Shown piece after piece: positions 34,257 through 45,742 of a stretch of DNA of 64,000 nt (positions are counted from its first letter, which is position 1; every line of letters starts with the position of its first letter). The DNA lies in NCBI RefSeq assembly GCF_029623755.1, contig NZ_CP121106.1, positions 3,104,352 to 3,168,351 of the forward strand, read 5' to 3'. Under the pieces are notes generated by a model. The model was not told the DNA's origin, ran no database searches, and saw only the letters and a program-made list of their open reading frames with translations. Made by a program: the position numbers and the translations under genes. The DNA comes from Altererythrobacter sp. CAU 1644 (GTDB lineage: Bacteria > Pseudomonadota > Alphaproteobacteria > Sphingomonadales > Sphingomonadaceae).

Positions 34257-35539
34257 TGGCCGATCCCGACACACGCGATACGCCCGCGGCAGCGCCCAAG
34301 GACGAGACGCGCGGCGAAGCCCGGCGCAATCTCAACCGCACGGTGGCGCAGAAGCAGAAGCTGCTGCTCGCCGGGATCGGCGGGGTGGCACTCATCGCCG
34401 GTTCGATGTTCATCTTCGGTGGTGAGGATGAAGCGAGCGCCGACGGCGCGGGCGCGACCACGATCGAGACCGGCGCGCTGGTCAATCGCAATCTCTCGCA
34501 GCGCGAATTCGTCGCCACTTACGGCAACCGCCTCGATGCGCAGGGCAAGGCGATCAAGGACCTGCAGGAGAGCCAGCTTCCCAAGGCTTCTATCGAGCAG
34601 GAGCTCGAAGCGCTGCGCGGCGAAAACGCGCGGATGCTGAGCGACGGCCAGGCGGCGATCGATGCGATCTCGGCGGAGAACGCCGCCTTGCGCTCAGAAC
34701 TCGAAACCGTCCGCGCCAATCCCCCGATCGCGCCGGCGGCCGCAGTCGATCCGCAGGCTCCGGGCTTTGCTCCCGGACCGCTCGAGCCGCCGAGCGAACC
34801 CAAGGCAAGCCTGCTGAGCTTCTCATCCGAAAAGCCGGGCGCAGCCAAAGTCAAGGCAACCGAGAACGCGCCGCCGCTGCTGCTCGAGGCAAGCCGCGAT
34901 TACCTGCCGCCCAACAGCTATGCACCTGCTACCGTGATCGTCGGGGTCGACGCCTCGACGGGCGTGACCAGCCAGAGCGATCCGCTGCCCGTTGTGCTGC
35001 GCATCACCGGCCCGGCGCGCTCGGTGCTGCAGGGCAACAAGCTCCTCACCACCGATCTCACCGGCTGCCTCGTGAACGGCGCGGCGCGCGGCGATCTCTC
35101 GGCCGAGAAGGTTTACGTGAAGCTCGTGCGCATGACCTGCGCGCAACCAGGTGGACGCTTCGCGGTCAGCGAGGTCAAGGGGTTCATCGCCTTCGCCGGC
35201 AAGTCGGGCGTGCGCGGCAATGTCGTCAGCCGCGAAGGCAGCCTCGTCAGCCAGGCGCTGCTCGCCGGAATCGTCGGCGGCTTCGGCCGCGGCTTCTCGG
35301 CCAATGCCAACGGCATCTTTGCGCAGCCTGTCGGCAGCGACGGCAAGCGCGACGCGCTCTCGCCGACCGACATCCTCGCAGGCGGCCTGGGCCAGGGCGC
35401 GGGCGAAGCCGCCGACACCGTCAGCAAATACCTCATCGAACGCGCAGAACAGTACCAACCCGTCGTCGAGATGCCGACCGGCATCGCAGTCGAGATCGTC
35501 TTTCTTGACGGCGTCCATGTCAGGAGCACACCCCAATGA
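34256..35539 (+). CDS. traB: Type IV secretion protein TraB
   Basis: A 427-aa VirB10-like inner-to-outer membrane scaffold. A cytoplasmic N-terminus is followed by one membrane helix (about 40-60, LLLAGIGGVALIAGSMFIFG), a coiled-coil segment (EQELEALRGENARMLSD), a Pro-rich stretch and the beta-barrel domain with LTTDLTGCLVNGAARGDLSA and GVRGNVVSREGSLVSQALLA. Start overlaps the traK stop by 1 nt. Confidence 0.93.
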   Translation: MADPDTRDTPAAAPKDETRGEARRNLNRTVAQKQKLLLAGIGGVALIAGSMFIFGGEDEASADGAGATTIETGALVNRNLSQREFVATYGNRLDAQGKAIKDLQESQLPKASIEQELEALRGENARMLSDGQAAIDAISAENAALRSELETVRANPPIAPAAAVDPQAPGFAPGPLEPPSEPKASLLSFSSEKPGAAKVKATENAPPLLLEASRDYLPPNSYAPATVIVGVDASTGVTSQSDPLPVVLRITGPARSVLQGNKLLTTDLTGCLVNGAARGDLSAEKVYVKLVRMTCAQPGGRFAVSEVKGFIAFAGKSGVRGNVVSREGSLVSQALLAGIVGGFGRGFSANANGIFAQPVGSDGKRDALSPTDILAGGLGQGAGEAADTVSKYLIERAEQYQPVVEMPTGIAVEIVFLDGVHVRSTPQ

Positions 35540-36414
35540 ACTACTCGAACCAGCGGCCCGGCCTCAAGGCGCGCGCCGCGCACATATCGCTCGCCGCCGC
35601 CAGCGCAGCAGCCCTCCTTACAAGCGGCGTCGCGATCGTAACCGCCATGCCCGCGCAGGCCGCGATCACGCGAGATGTGGTTGAAGCGCTCAAGCTTCGT
35701 CTGCCCAGAACGCCGATCGACGCGCTCGATTGCACGACATTCGCGCCATGGTGCGAGGTCGTCTCGGGAGAGACGCTGTTCTACATCGACGAAGCGGCAC
35801 GCTACCTCTTCGTCGGGCGGCTCTACGACATGGAGGAGCGGCGCGACGTGACTGCCGCGCGCCTGCTCGAACTCAACCCCGACCTGCTCGCCGCCGGCGC
35901 AGCCCGCCACGCCGGCGAGGACACTGGAGGGCGCCATGACGTTGCCGAAACCCGCGACAGGCAGGTCGCGACGCATGTCGATCTCAAAGCCCTTCCCAAG
36001 GAAGGCGCGATCCTGTGGGGCAATCCCAAGGGGCTGAAGCTGGTTGTCTTCTCGGATTTCCAGTGCGGCTACTGTAAGCGGCTCACCGGCGAACTCGAAA
36101 AGGCAGGCGTTCTTGTCGAGGAACGGCCGATCTCGATCTTCGGCGCGTCGAGCCGCCGCTTGTCCGAGGCGGTGCTGTGCGCCGCCGACCCGGTCGAGGC
36201 GCTCCATGCCGCATACACCGGCAAGCACCTCGAACCGCGCGCAACCTGCAAAAAGTCAGCTGCGCTCGATGCCAACGAAGCCTTTGCACAGGCCAACGGC
36301 TTTGCCGGAACCCCGGTAATCGTCCGGGCGCGCGACGGTGCGGTGCTGCACGGCTACCGTGATGCAAAGACACTGCGCGCCTTTGCCAATGCCAAGACCG
36401 GATCGAAGCAATGA
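35536..36414 (+). CDS. dsbC: DsbC-like thiol:disulfide interchange protein
   Basis: A 292-aa periplasmic protein. The leader LAAASAAALLTSGVAIVTAM is a signal or anchor. A DsbC-like N-terminal region is followed by a thioredoxin domain (about 160-285) with VFSDFQCGYCKRLTGELE (active site CGYC) and FAGTPVIVRARDGAVL (cis-Pro). It probably helps fold Cys-rich Tra proteins such as TraN, TraU and TraH. DsbC homologues occur inside several F-like operons. It overlaps both neighbours by 4 nt. Confidence 0.88.
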   Translation: MNYSNQRPGLKARAAHISLAAASAAALLTSGVAIVTAMPAQAAITRDVVEALKLRLPRTPIDALDCTTFAPWCEVVSGETLFYIDEAARYLFVGRLYDMEERRDVTAARLLELNPDLLAAGAARHAGEDTGGRHDVAETRDRQVATHVDLKALPKEGAILWGNPKGLKLVVFSDFQCGYCKRLTGELEKAGVLVEERPISIFGASSRRLSEAVLCAADPVEALHAAYTGKHLEPRATCKKSAALDANEAFAQANGFAGTPVIVRARDGAVLHGYRDAKTLRAFANAKTGSKQ

Positions 36415-36995
36415 GCGGCGGTGCGACCCGTGTCGGAGCGACGGCAATTCTCGCGTTGATGATCGCCGGCTGTGCGACGCTTGGCGGCAACGTCAAGGGC
36501 GACTTTTCCTGCCGGGCACCGGAGGGAAGCTGCGCGCCGACCTCGATGATCGACGATACCGCGACCCGCGTTTCACAGGCAGAACGGTCCGGTCATGCCT
36601 CTGCGGGAGCGCACAGGGCCGGTGATCGCGGATTGCGGATCGTTGTTGCGGGCTACCGCGACGGGGCGGGCCGCATCCACGAGGCCCGGGTTGTTCATGT
36701 CGTGCTGCCCGATCGCGCTGCCGAGCGCTGGCGCGCGCCGCGTTCGACCGGCGACGTGCTTCGCGCACTGGCGCGTCCGGCTGAAGCAGAAGTCGCCCCG
36801 CCCGCCGCCGCAGAAGCAATTCCTTTTCAGCTTTCCAATCCGTCCCCCCAGCAGCCTCCCGATGTCCTGGTCATCCCCTCGCAGGATCTGACGGAGCTGC
36901 CCGGCGCCAAAGCGCCGGACCCCGGGGCACCTGGTCGTCCCCCCTCCCCCGGCCAGGTGCCCCACCCCGTTCTGCCCGAAGGAGAGCCCAAGTGA
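36411..36995 (+). CDS. traV: Type IV secretion lipoprotein TraV
   Basis: A 194-aa lipoprotein with lipobox LALMIAGC (Cys21). The TraV signature NVKGDFSCRAPEGSCAPTSM follows (28-47), with two Cys. The rest is low-complexity and Pro-rich (PSPQQPPDVLVIPSQ, APGRPPSPGQVPHPVLP). It is the VirB7-like peg that holds TraK in the outer membrane. Confidence 0.85.
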   Translation: MSGGATRVGATAILALMIAGCATLGGNVKGDFSCRAPEGSCAPTSMIDDTATRVSQAERSGHASAGAHRAGDRGLRIVVAGYRDGAGRIHEARVVHVVLPDRAAERWRAPRSTGDVLRALARPAEAEVAPPAAAEAIPFQLSNPSPQQPPDVLVIPSQDLTELPGAKAPDPGAPGRPPSPGQVPHPVLPEGEPK

Positions 36996-39541
36996 ACCTC
37001 TCGCTATCCTCTGCGCGCGACGCGCTTCTCGCTGGCCTGTTCGGCGATGCGAAAAGGGGCGACCATGCGCAGCCGCGTTTCGCGCTCGACATGCTGTCGG
37101 ACTGGCTTCCGTACCGCGTCTATGACGAGGGCCCGGGGCTCTACCGCAACGCGCACTCGAAGGGCTTCATTCTCGAAGTCACCCCGCTCATCGGCGCCGA
37201 CGAGCGGACAGGTGAGATCCTCGGCCAGTTCTTCTCCGAGAGCCTGCCGCAAGGCGCCTGCCTGCAGGTGCTGAACTTCGCGTCCCCGCGCATCGGCGCC
37301 ATCGTCGGCCCTTGGTTCGCGCCGCGCTACGAGCAGGGCGGGATCTACGAAGCGATTGCGAAAGCCCGCACCAACCGGCTCTACGATCTCGTCTGGAACT
37401 CGGGCTCGGCACACGCGCCGTTTCATGCACGCCAAGTGCGTCTGGTGCTCTCGCTCGGCGTTCCGGTGCCCGGAAGCGTCACCGATGCAGAACTCACCGA
37501 ATGCCGCGACGGGATGGCAGGCATGCTGAACTCGCTCGGCCTTGCATCGAACAGGCTCGAGCCCGCAGGCCTGCTCGCACTGGTCGACGAACTCACCTCG
37601 CCGACGACAGCGCGCGAACCCGATCTCACCCACTGGAACCGCGAGGACACGCTCGACGCGCAGGCCATCCGCCGCGATATCGAACTCGAGGTCGAGGACG
37701 ACCGGCTGATCTTGCGCACCGAGCGCTTCCGCGAAACCGGACGCGGCCGCGACGGCGTGCCGCAAATGGGTGAGTGCTATCCCGATCGCTTCGATGTGCG
37801 CCACTACGGCGTGCGCTCTACCCCTGAGCGCTGGGCACCGTGGGAATGCGCGCGGCTCATCGGCGACATGTTCACCGACAAGCTGCGCTTTCCCTGCCCG
37901 GCTGCGACCATGCTGTGCCTGCATTATCCCGACCAGGAAGCCGCCTCGGCGCGCGCAGGCTACAAGTTCATGCGCACCACCAGCCTGTCGGAAACGAAGA
38001 GCGCACGTTTCCTGCCTAAACTGTCCGAGCAGTCGGCAGAATGGAGACATGTCCAGGCCGAGCTCCAGGCGGGCAAGAAGCTGGTCAAGCTGTTCTACGG
38101 TCTCACCACGATCTCGCCGCTCGGCGAAGGCGATGCGCATGAGCGCACGGTCAAGGCTATCTACAAGGCAGCCGGCTGGGACCTCGCCGACGAGCGCTTT
38201 CTCCAGCTCCAGGGTCTCGTCGCGGCCTTCCCGCTGAGCCTCGCCGACGGGCTTGTCCACGACCTTGCTCGGCTCAAGCGCTTCCGGACCATGCTCTCGA
38301 CCACCGCGGCCCATATCGCCCCGCTGCAGGGCGAGTATCTCGGCGGCACTATCCCGCACCTGCTGCTTCTCGGCCGGCGCGGCCAGCCCTTCTTCTGGTC
38401 ACCCTTCGAGAACGCGGCGGGCAACCACAACATCGCGATCTGCGGGAAGTCGGGCTCGGGCAAGTCTGTGCTCCTGCAGGAACTGTGCGCAGCGCTACGC
38501 GGCGCGGGCGCGAAGGTCGTGGTGATCGATGACGGACGCAGTTTTGAGCATTCGGTCAAGCTGCAAGGCGGCCGCTTTGTCGAGTTTACGCTCGCCTCGG
38601 GCTTCTCCTTGAATCCATTCTCAATGGTCGATGATGCCCGCGCGCATGAAGACGAGGATTACCAGCTCGACTGCTTTGCGATGATCAAAGCGATCGTCGG
38701 CCAGATGGCGCGGCCAAGCGCCGCCCCCTCGGACACCGAGCGCGGGCTGATCGATCTTGCAGTGACCCAGGTCTGGAATACGCTCGGCAGCGGCGGCGCG
38801 ATCGACGACGTCGCGCATGCACTCCATCAGAGCGACAACGAGGCGGGCAAGGACCTCGCTACCGCGATCGCGCCCTTCTGCCGCGGTGGCAGCTACGCCG
38901 GCTTCTTCTCCGGGAAAGCGAGCTTCGCGCTCGAAGACGATTTCACCGTCTTCGAGATGAGCGACCTCGCGTCCCGCGAGGAGCTTCGAAGCGTTGTCCT
39001 CTCGGCAATCATGTTCATGACCGGTCAGGCGATGACGCGCTCGTCGCGCTCGACCAAGAAGCTGCTGCTGATCGACGAGGCCTGGGCGATGCTCAAGGGC
39101 GGTTCGATGGGCGAGTTCGTCGAGACCTATGCCCGCACCGCGCGCAAATATGGCGGCGCGCTTGCGACCGCGACTCAGTCCTTGAACGACTACTACAAGT
39201 CCGATGGTGCGCGCGCCGCGCTCGAAAACAGCGACTGGATGCTGGTGCTCCAACAGAAGCCCGAGACCATCGCCGATTTCCGCAAGGAGGCCCGGCTCGA
39301 CATGGACGACCGGACCGAGACGCTGATCCGCAGCCTCAAGCGCTCGGGCACCGAGTACAGCGAGATCTACCTCAAAGGTCCCGAGATGGAAGCCGTTGGA
39401 CGCCTGGTGCTCGACCCACTCTCCGCGACGATCTTCTCCTCCGATCCTGACACCTATGCCGCGATCCACCGCCATGTCGAAAACGGCATGCCGCTGGAGC
39501 GCGCAGTCGCGCTGGTCGCAGGTGTGGAAGGAGGCATGTGA
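36992..39541 (+). CDS. traC: Conjugation ATPase TraC (VirB4-like)
   Basis: An 849-aa cytoplasmic ATPase that powers pilus assembly and transfer. Walker A is GKSGSGKSVL at about 485-494, Walker B LLLIDEAWAML at about 690-700, followed by RTARKYGGALATATQSLNDY and a C-terminal ALENSDWMLVLQQKPETIAD. The N-terminal half is the TraC-type domain (SDWLPYRVYDEGPGLYRNAH). Length is as in F TraC. Confidence 0.95.
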   Translation: MNLSLSSARDALLAGLFGDAKRGDHAQPRFALDMLSDWLPYRVYDEGPGLYRNAHSKGFILEVTPLIGADERTGEILGQFFSESLPQGACLQVLNFASPRIGAIVGPWFAPRYEQGGIYEAIAKARTNRLYDLVWNSGSAHAPFHARQVRLVLSLGVPVPGSVTDAELTECRDGMAGMLNSLGLASNRLEPAGLLALVDELTSPTTAREPDLTHWNREDTLDAQAIRRDIELEVEDDRLILRTERFRETGRGRDGVPQMGECYPDRFDVRHYGVRSTPERWAPWECARLIGDMFTDKLRFPCPAATMLCLHYPDQEAASARAGYKFMRTTSLSETKSARFLPKLSEQSAEWRHVQAELQAGKKLVKLFYGLTTISPLGEGDAHERTVKAIYKAAGWDLADERFLQLQGLVAAFPLSLADGLVHDLARLKRFRTMLSTTAAHIAPLQGEYLGGTIPHLLLLGRRGQPFFWSPFENAAGNHNIAICGKSGSGKSVLLQELCAALRGAGAKVVVIDDGRSFEHSVKLQGGRFVEFTLASGFSLNPFSMVDDARAHEDEDYQLDCFAMIKAIVGQMARPSAAPSDTERGLIDLAVTQVWNTLGSGGAIDDVAHALHQSDNEAGKDLATAIAPFCRGGSYAGFFSGKASFALEDDFTVFEMSDLASREELRSVVLSAIMFMTGQAMTRSSRSTKKLLLIDEAWAMLKGGSMGEFVETYARTARKYGGALATATQSLNDYYKSDGARAALENSDWMLVLQQKPETIADFRKEARLDMDDRTETLIRSLKRSGTEYSEIYLKGPEMEAVGRLVLDPLSATIFSSDPDTYAAIHRHVENGMPLERAVALVAGVEGGM

Positions 39542-39945
39542 TGGTGCTCGAGACCACCACGCTCGTCGATCGCGTGCCGCTTCCGTCAGTCAGACAAGCC
39601 CGCGACAAGCACCGTGTGATCGACTGGCTGGCGCTGTTCCAGGGCACCTGCCTGGTGCTGATCGAAACGGCAAGCTTCGCGGCGAGCACGCTGCTGCTGG
39701 TCCTCGGCCTGCCGCTGTTCGTGTTCCTGGCTGTAGCAGGCTGGGATCTCACGGCGCTGTTCGCGCAGCTCGGCAATCTTGCCGACCATTACCGCACCGC
39801 TGAACCGGTCGCGCGCCGCTTCTTTGCCCAGGACCTCCAGATCGCATTCCTCATCGCATCTGGCGGCCTCGCCCTGCTGCGATTGCCGGCTTTCTTGCAC
39901 CGCCTCGATCGCCGCCTCTCCGAAGGATCTCCTCGCCATGGATAG
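39541..39945 (+). CDS. Small membrane protein in the tra operon
   Basis: A 134-aa protein with two membrane segments (about 35-65, FQGTCLVLIETASFAASTLL onward, and 98-115, LQIAFLIASGGLALLRLPAF) and basic ends. It lies between traC and trbI, and both junctions overlap. I do not recognise a family. An assembly or accessory role is inferred from position only. Confidence 0.75.
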   Translation: MVLETTTLVDRVPLPSVRQARDKHRVIDWLALFQGTCLVLIETASFAASTLLLVLGLPLFVFLAVAGWDLTALFAQLGNLADHYRTAEPVARRFFAQDLQIAFLIASGGLALLRLPAFLHRLDRRLSEGSPRHG

Positions 39946-40318
39946 ACTGAACCTCCCGCTGCGCCAGCTGGGCCCGAAACTCCTCGCTTTAGCGGTGCTC
40001 GTTGCCGCGCTCCTGTGGGGTGCGTGGATTACGCAGCAAGTCACTGCCGCGCCCAAGCAGCGGATCGTCACGGTCCGGCTTGCCGAGACCATCGGGACAT
40101 TCGTCGAGGAGGCCGCGCGCGCCGATGCCGATCCGGCGGTCGTCCAGGCGGCTAGCCTTGCCTACCTCAAGGCCGCCGAAAGCGCCGTCGCCGACATGGG
40201 CCATGACGGCCGCGTGGTGCTGGTTGCCGAGGCCGTGCTCGCGGGCGCTGCCGAAGACGCAACCCCCGAACTCGAGCAGCGCATTGCGGACCAGCTCGCC
40301 GGGGAGAAGCAGCCATGA
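39938..40318 (+). CDS. trbI: Type-F conjugation protein TrbI
   Basis: A 126-aa bitopic protein with an N-terminal helix (LLALAVLVAALLWGAWITQQ, about 15-34), then APKQRIVTVRLAETIGTFVE and a helical tail (VQAASLAYLKAAESAVADMG). This fits F-type TrbI, which affects pilus extension and retraction. It overlaps the neighbouring genes. Confidence 0.82.
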   Translation: MDRLNLPLRQLGPKLLALAVLVAALLWGAWITQQVTAAPKQRIVTVRLAETIGTFVEEAARADADPAVVQAASLAYLKAAESAVADMGHDGRVVLVAEAVLAGAAEDATPELEQRIADQLAGEKQP

Positions 40319-40821
40319 GCCTGACCCGCTCGATCCTCCGTACGCTGCTGCTCTCGGGGCTGGTCCTGCTACCGCTCGCCTGGGCGCCGCTCGATGCCTT
40401 CAGCAAGGACCACGCGTTCCTCATCAATGCGAGCCCGAGCCTGCCCAACTGGGCGTTCTGGCTCGACAAGCACGCGCCGATCAAACGCGGCAGCCTGATC
40501 TTCTTCGAGCCGCCGCAAAGCGAGCTGGTCGAAAGGCATTTCGGAAAAGGACCGCAGATGTTCGGCAAGCGCGTGCTTGGCATGCCGGGCGATGTCGTGC
40601 GCCACGAGGGCGATGCGGTCTTCATCAACGGGAAGCAGGTCGCGAGCCTGCTCGAGGTCACCCGCCTTGGCGTGCCGCTCGCGCGCGGTCCCGAAGGCGC
40701 AATACCGGAAGGTTGCTACTACACCGGCACCAGCCATCCCCGCGGGCTCGACAGCCGCTATGGCGCAATCGGCTTCGTGTGCCGCGGACAAATCCTTGGC
40801 AGCGGGAGGGCGATCCTGTGA
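40315..40821 (+). CDS. traF: Conjugal S26-family signal peptidase TraF
   Basis: A 168-aa membrane-anchored serine peptidase of the S26 family. The nucleophile region is FLINASPSLPNWAFW (Ser40 or Ser42), and the general-base Lys is in GKRVLGMPGDVV (Lys85). The C-terminus has YYTGTSHPRGLDSRYGAIGF, the box D/E part with the S26 motif. It probably processes the pilin, as TraF of RP4 does. F plasmid itself lacks this enzyme in the operon and uses the host peptidase. Confidence 0.88.
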   Translation: MSLTRSILRTLLLSGLVLLPLAWAPLDAFSKDHAFLINASPSLPNWAFWLDKHAPIKRGSLIFFEPPQSELVERHFGKGPQMFGKRVLGMPGDVVRHEGDAVFINGKQVASLLEVTRLGVPLARGPEGAIPEGCYYTGTSHPRGLDSRYGAIGFVCRGQILGSGRAIL

Positions 40822-41449
40822 TGCGCTCCCTCTTTCCGCTTGGCGCGCTTCTCCTCGCTGCGCTCCCTGCCAGCCTGCAGGCACGAGACTACGGCCAGCG
40901 CGGCGCGGTCTTCCCCGTGATCGAGCGCGATCTCTTGGAACAGATCCATACGCGCCTCGCCCAGATGGAAAAGTCGGGCGAGACCGCGCGGCTCAACGAG
41001 GAACTCAAGCGTCGCACGATCGCCCGCGTCAACCGGCCTGATCCGGTTGCCGGCGTGATCCGCGCAAGCGCAAGCCGCAGCTGGGCGTTCGACCCGACGA
41101 TCACGCTTGCTGCCGATATCCGCGGGGCCAAAGGCGAGCTCATCCATGCTGCCGGAACGAGGGTCAACCCGCTCGACAGCGTCAAGCTGCGCGGCGACCT
41201 CCTGTTTCTCGACGGCGACGATCCGGCGCAGGTCGCCTGGTCGCTGAGGCAAGAGGTCAATGCCAAGCTGATCCTCGTCAAGGGTGCGCCGCTCGAGCTG
41301 ATGAAGGCCCGCCAGCGAAGGTTCTATTTCGACCAGGGCGGCAAGCTGACGCAAAAATTCGGCATCAAGGCCGTTCCCGCGCGGGTGCGCCAGAACGGGC
41401 GCGTCCTCGAAGTCAGCGAGATTGCGCTGTCGCGCCGGAAGGCACAGCC

Positions 41450-41453
<4 letters not shown>
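40821..41453 (+). CDS. traW: Type-F conjugation protein TraW
   Basis: A 210-aa periplasmic protein with signal MRSLFPLGALLLAALPASLQ. TraW features are YGQRGAVFPVIERDLLEQIH and FDPTITLAADIRGAKGELIH, then a C-terminal VNAKLILVKGAPLELMKARQ and QKFGIKAVPARVRQ. It is required for pilus assembly together with TraU and TrbC. Start overlaps the peptidase stop by 1 nt. Confidence 0.92.
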
Positions 41454-43211
<1,758 letters not shown>

Positions 43212-43215
<4 letters not shown>

Positions 43216-44933
43216 GGCTCACACAATCGCTTCGCATAGGACTGCTCGCCCTTCTTGCCATAGCCGCGCCCCTTTCCGCGCAGCAGCAGGACGCGCGGGC
43301 CGATGGCAAGGCATTCGGCGAAAGCCTGCGCGGCGAAGCGCAAGAAGCTGCCAGGTCGCAGCCCGACGCATCCACCCTCCCCAACTACGATCGCAATGCC
43401 GTGCGTGACCTCGAAACGCTCGCCGACGATCCCGACCGGATCGAAAGTAGCGCGGCAGCCGCTGCCACCGGACACCAGGGCTATCGGGCGGTGCGCGACA
43501 GCGTGGCCAATCGCGCGCGCTTCGATCCAAGTGAGATCGAGGACGTTATCGCGCGCAGCCTCGCCATCAACGAGACCCCGCTCGACTATACCAGTGGCAT
43601 GGATATCTCCGGCGGTCAGGGCAATTGCGTGCCGCTGCCGCCCGGGTCCGGATCGGCAGGGACCTACACCGCGACCTGCAACACCGGCACGCGGATCGAC
43701 CAGTCGGTGGGTCAGTGCGCGGTGCCGCTCGTTGCCAGCGTGACCCGGCGCCAGCAATGGCACTATCTCTGCAATGAGACCAGCACAGTCTATGGATATC
43801 CCTGGTGCTCGGCATTCGATGGAGGCTCGTGCCGGATCACCGGGTATCGGCCCGGCCCCTGCCTCCAGTGGCGGCAGGACCAGTTCTATAGATACTGCAC
43901 CGAACCTGGCGACCCCATCGCCGAAATCACATGCGACACTCCAGATGCGCGCTACACGCCCTATGCGGTGACCACGGACAACTCGATCGATACCTTTTCC
44001 GACGAGAGCCAGTGCACCGGATTTGCCGATAATGGCGATTGCACGCTCGACAATGAGATCTGCACCGATGCCGATCCGCAGACCCGCGTGATCGACGGTG
44101 TCTCGGTTACGCGGCCCTGCTGGGAATGGCAGCGCAGCTACACCTGCACATCGCGCGAGGCGGCGAGCGACTGTTCCGACATCGAAAGCCATGGCACCTG
44201 CCGGTTCATCGGCGAGGATTGCTTAACCGACGAAGACCCGTGCGAGACCTGGGAGCGCATCTACGAATGCCCCCTCCCCGGAACTGACAGTTCCACCCAA
44301 TATGTCTGCGACGGCGATGTCTATTGCATCGATGGCAGCTGCGAGACGATCGAGCGCACCGCCAACGATGAGTTCAAGGATGCCGCGGTCGCATTGCACG
44401 CCATGGACGAGGCGCGCGGCCAGTTCGATCCGAACACGCTGACGCTGTTCCGCGGCACGCGCAACACCTGCTCGTCCAAGGTCTTCGGCGTCTTCAACTG
44501 CTGCAAGGGCAAGGGTTTCCCGCTCATTCCGGGGATCAGCCTGCTGGTTGCGCTCGGCTGCGATCGCGAGGAAGTGCTACTCCACCAGCGCGATGCGCAG
44601 GGGCTGTGCGCCTATGTGGGGACCTATTGTTCGGACAAGTTCCTCGGCGTCTGCCTCACCAAGAAGAAGGTCTACTGCTGCTTTGAGTCCAAGCTCTCGC
44701 GGATCCTGCAGGAACAGGGACGTCGCCAGCTCCCCAAGCCATGGGACAAGCCCAAAGAAGAGCAATGTGAGGGGTTCACTCTCGACGAGTTTGCCCGGCT
44801 CGACCTCAGCCGGATGGATTTCAGCGAAGTCTATGCCGAGTTCACCGACGCGGCCCGACTTCCCGACGAACTCGAGACCAGCATCCTCATCCAGCAGAGG
44901 ATCGAAGATTATTACGCAAGGGGCGGCCAATGA
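43212..44933 (+). CDS. traN: Type-F mating-pair stabilisation protein TraN
   Basis: A 573-aa outer-membrane protein with signal LRIGLLALLAIAAPLSAQQQ and about 40 Cys residues. Typical parts are SCEWQRSYTC-like repeats (GVSVTRPCWEWQRSYTCTSR), GTRNTCSSKVFGVFNCCKGK and KKKVYCCFESKLSRILQEQG. In F plasmids TraN contacts recipient outer-membrane proteins and sets mating specificity. The DsbC-like protein and TraF of this operon probably serve its disulfides. Confidence 0.93.
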
Positions 44934-45742
44934 CCCATCTGCATCACCTAACGGCGCTCGCGCTCGGCATAGCTGCCCTGCCCACCACTTCGGCCCAGGC
45001 GCAGGAGCGGCAGGACACAAGATCGACCACCGCTGCCGACGCGCTCTACTGCCAAGAGCGTAGGCTCGGCTACTGGTTCTACTGCGTGAAGCCCGCTCCC
45101 ATTGAAGAGCCACAACAGCCTGAAGCCGAGCAGATCGCGGCCAGCCAAGAACTCGACGCGATCACCTCCGAGCTTCGCGAACTCAAGGCGCGCGCGATCC
45201 TCTATCCGACCGAGGCCAATGTAGCGGCCTATATCCGCTTCCAGCGCGCGCAGCTCGACCGCGCCTCGCTGTTCTCCGATGTCTGGCAGCGGGCGATCTG
45301 GCAGGACCCGGACCTCGACTACACGCTTGAACGCCCCGTCGGAGCGGTCGCCAAGAAGCAGTGGCAGGATGCCCGCAGCGCGGAGCGCGATCACGTCATG
45401 GCAACGCTCTCGCAGCGCTACGGCCTTTTCTATTTCTTCAGTTCGACCTGCGGACCGTGCGAAGTGATGAGCCCGATCGTGAAGGGCGTCGCCGACCGCT
45501 GGCGGATCACCGTGCGCGCGATCTCCACCGATGGCGGTCCATCCCGGCATTTTCCCGACTATCGGGTCGAGACGAACCAGCGCGGCAAGCTTGGTCTCGA
45601 AGGCAAAGCCACCCCCGCTCTGGTGCTGTGGGACAGCGTGACCAAACGCCCGATTCCGATCGGCTACGGCGTGCTCTCGGCCGACGAGCTGCAGTACCGC
45701 ATCTACCTTCTCACCTCCAAGGAAGCCGGACATGATTACTAG
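44930..45742 (+). CDS. traF: Type-F conjugation thioredoxin-like protein TraF
   Basis: A 270-aa periplasmic protein with signal LGIAALPTTSAQAQ. A helical N-terminal half (ELDAITSELRELKARAILYP, NVAAYIRFQRAQLDRASLFS) is followed by a thioredoxin fold with FYFFSSTCGPCEVMSPIVKG. It keeps a CxxC motif (CGPC), which F-plasmid TraF lacks, so it may be an active oxidoreductase. It overlaps traH by 11 nt. Confidence 0.9.
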   Translation: MTHLHHLTALALGIAALPTTSAQAQERQDTRSTTAADALYCQERRLGYWFYCVKPAPIEEPQQPEAEQIAASQELDAITSELRELKARAILYPTEANVAAYIRFQRAQLDRASLFSDVWQRAIWQDPDLDYTLERPVGAVAKKQWQDARSAERDHVMATLSQRYGLFYFFSSTCGPCEVMSPIVKGVADRWRITVRAISTDGGPSRHFPDYRVETNQRGKLGLEGKATPALVLWDSVTKRPIPIGYGVLSADELQYRIYLLTSKEAGHDY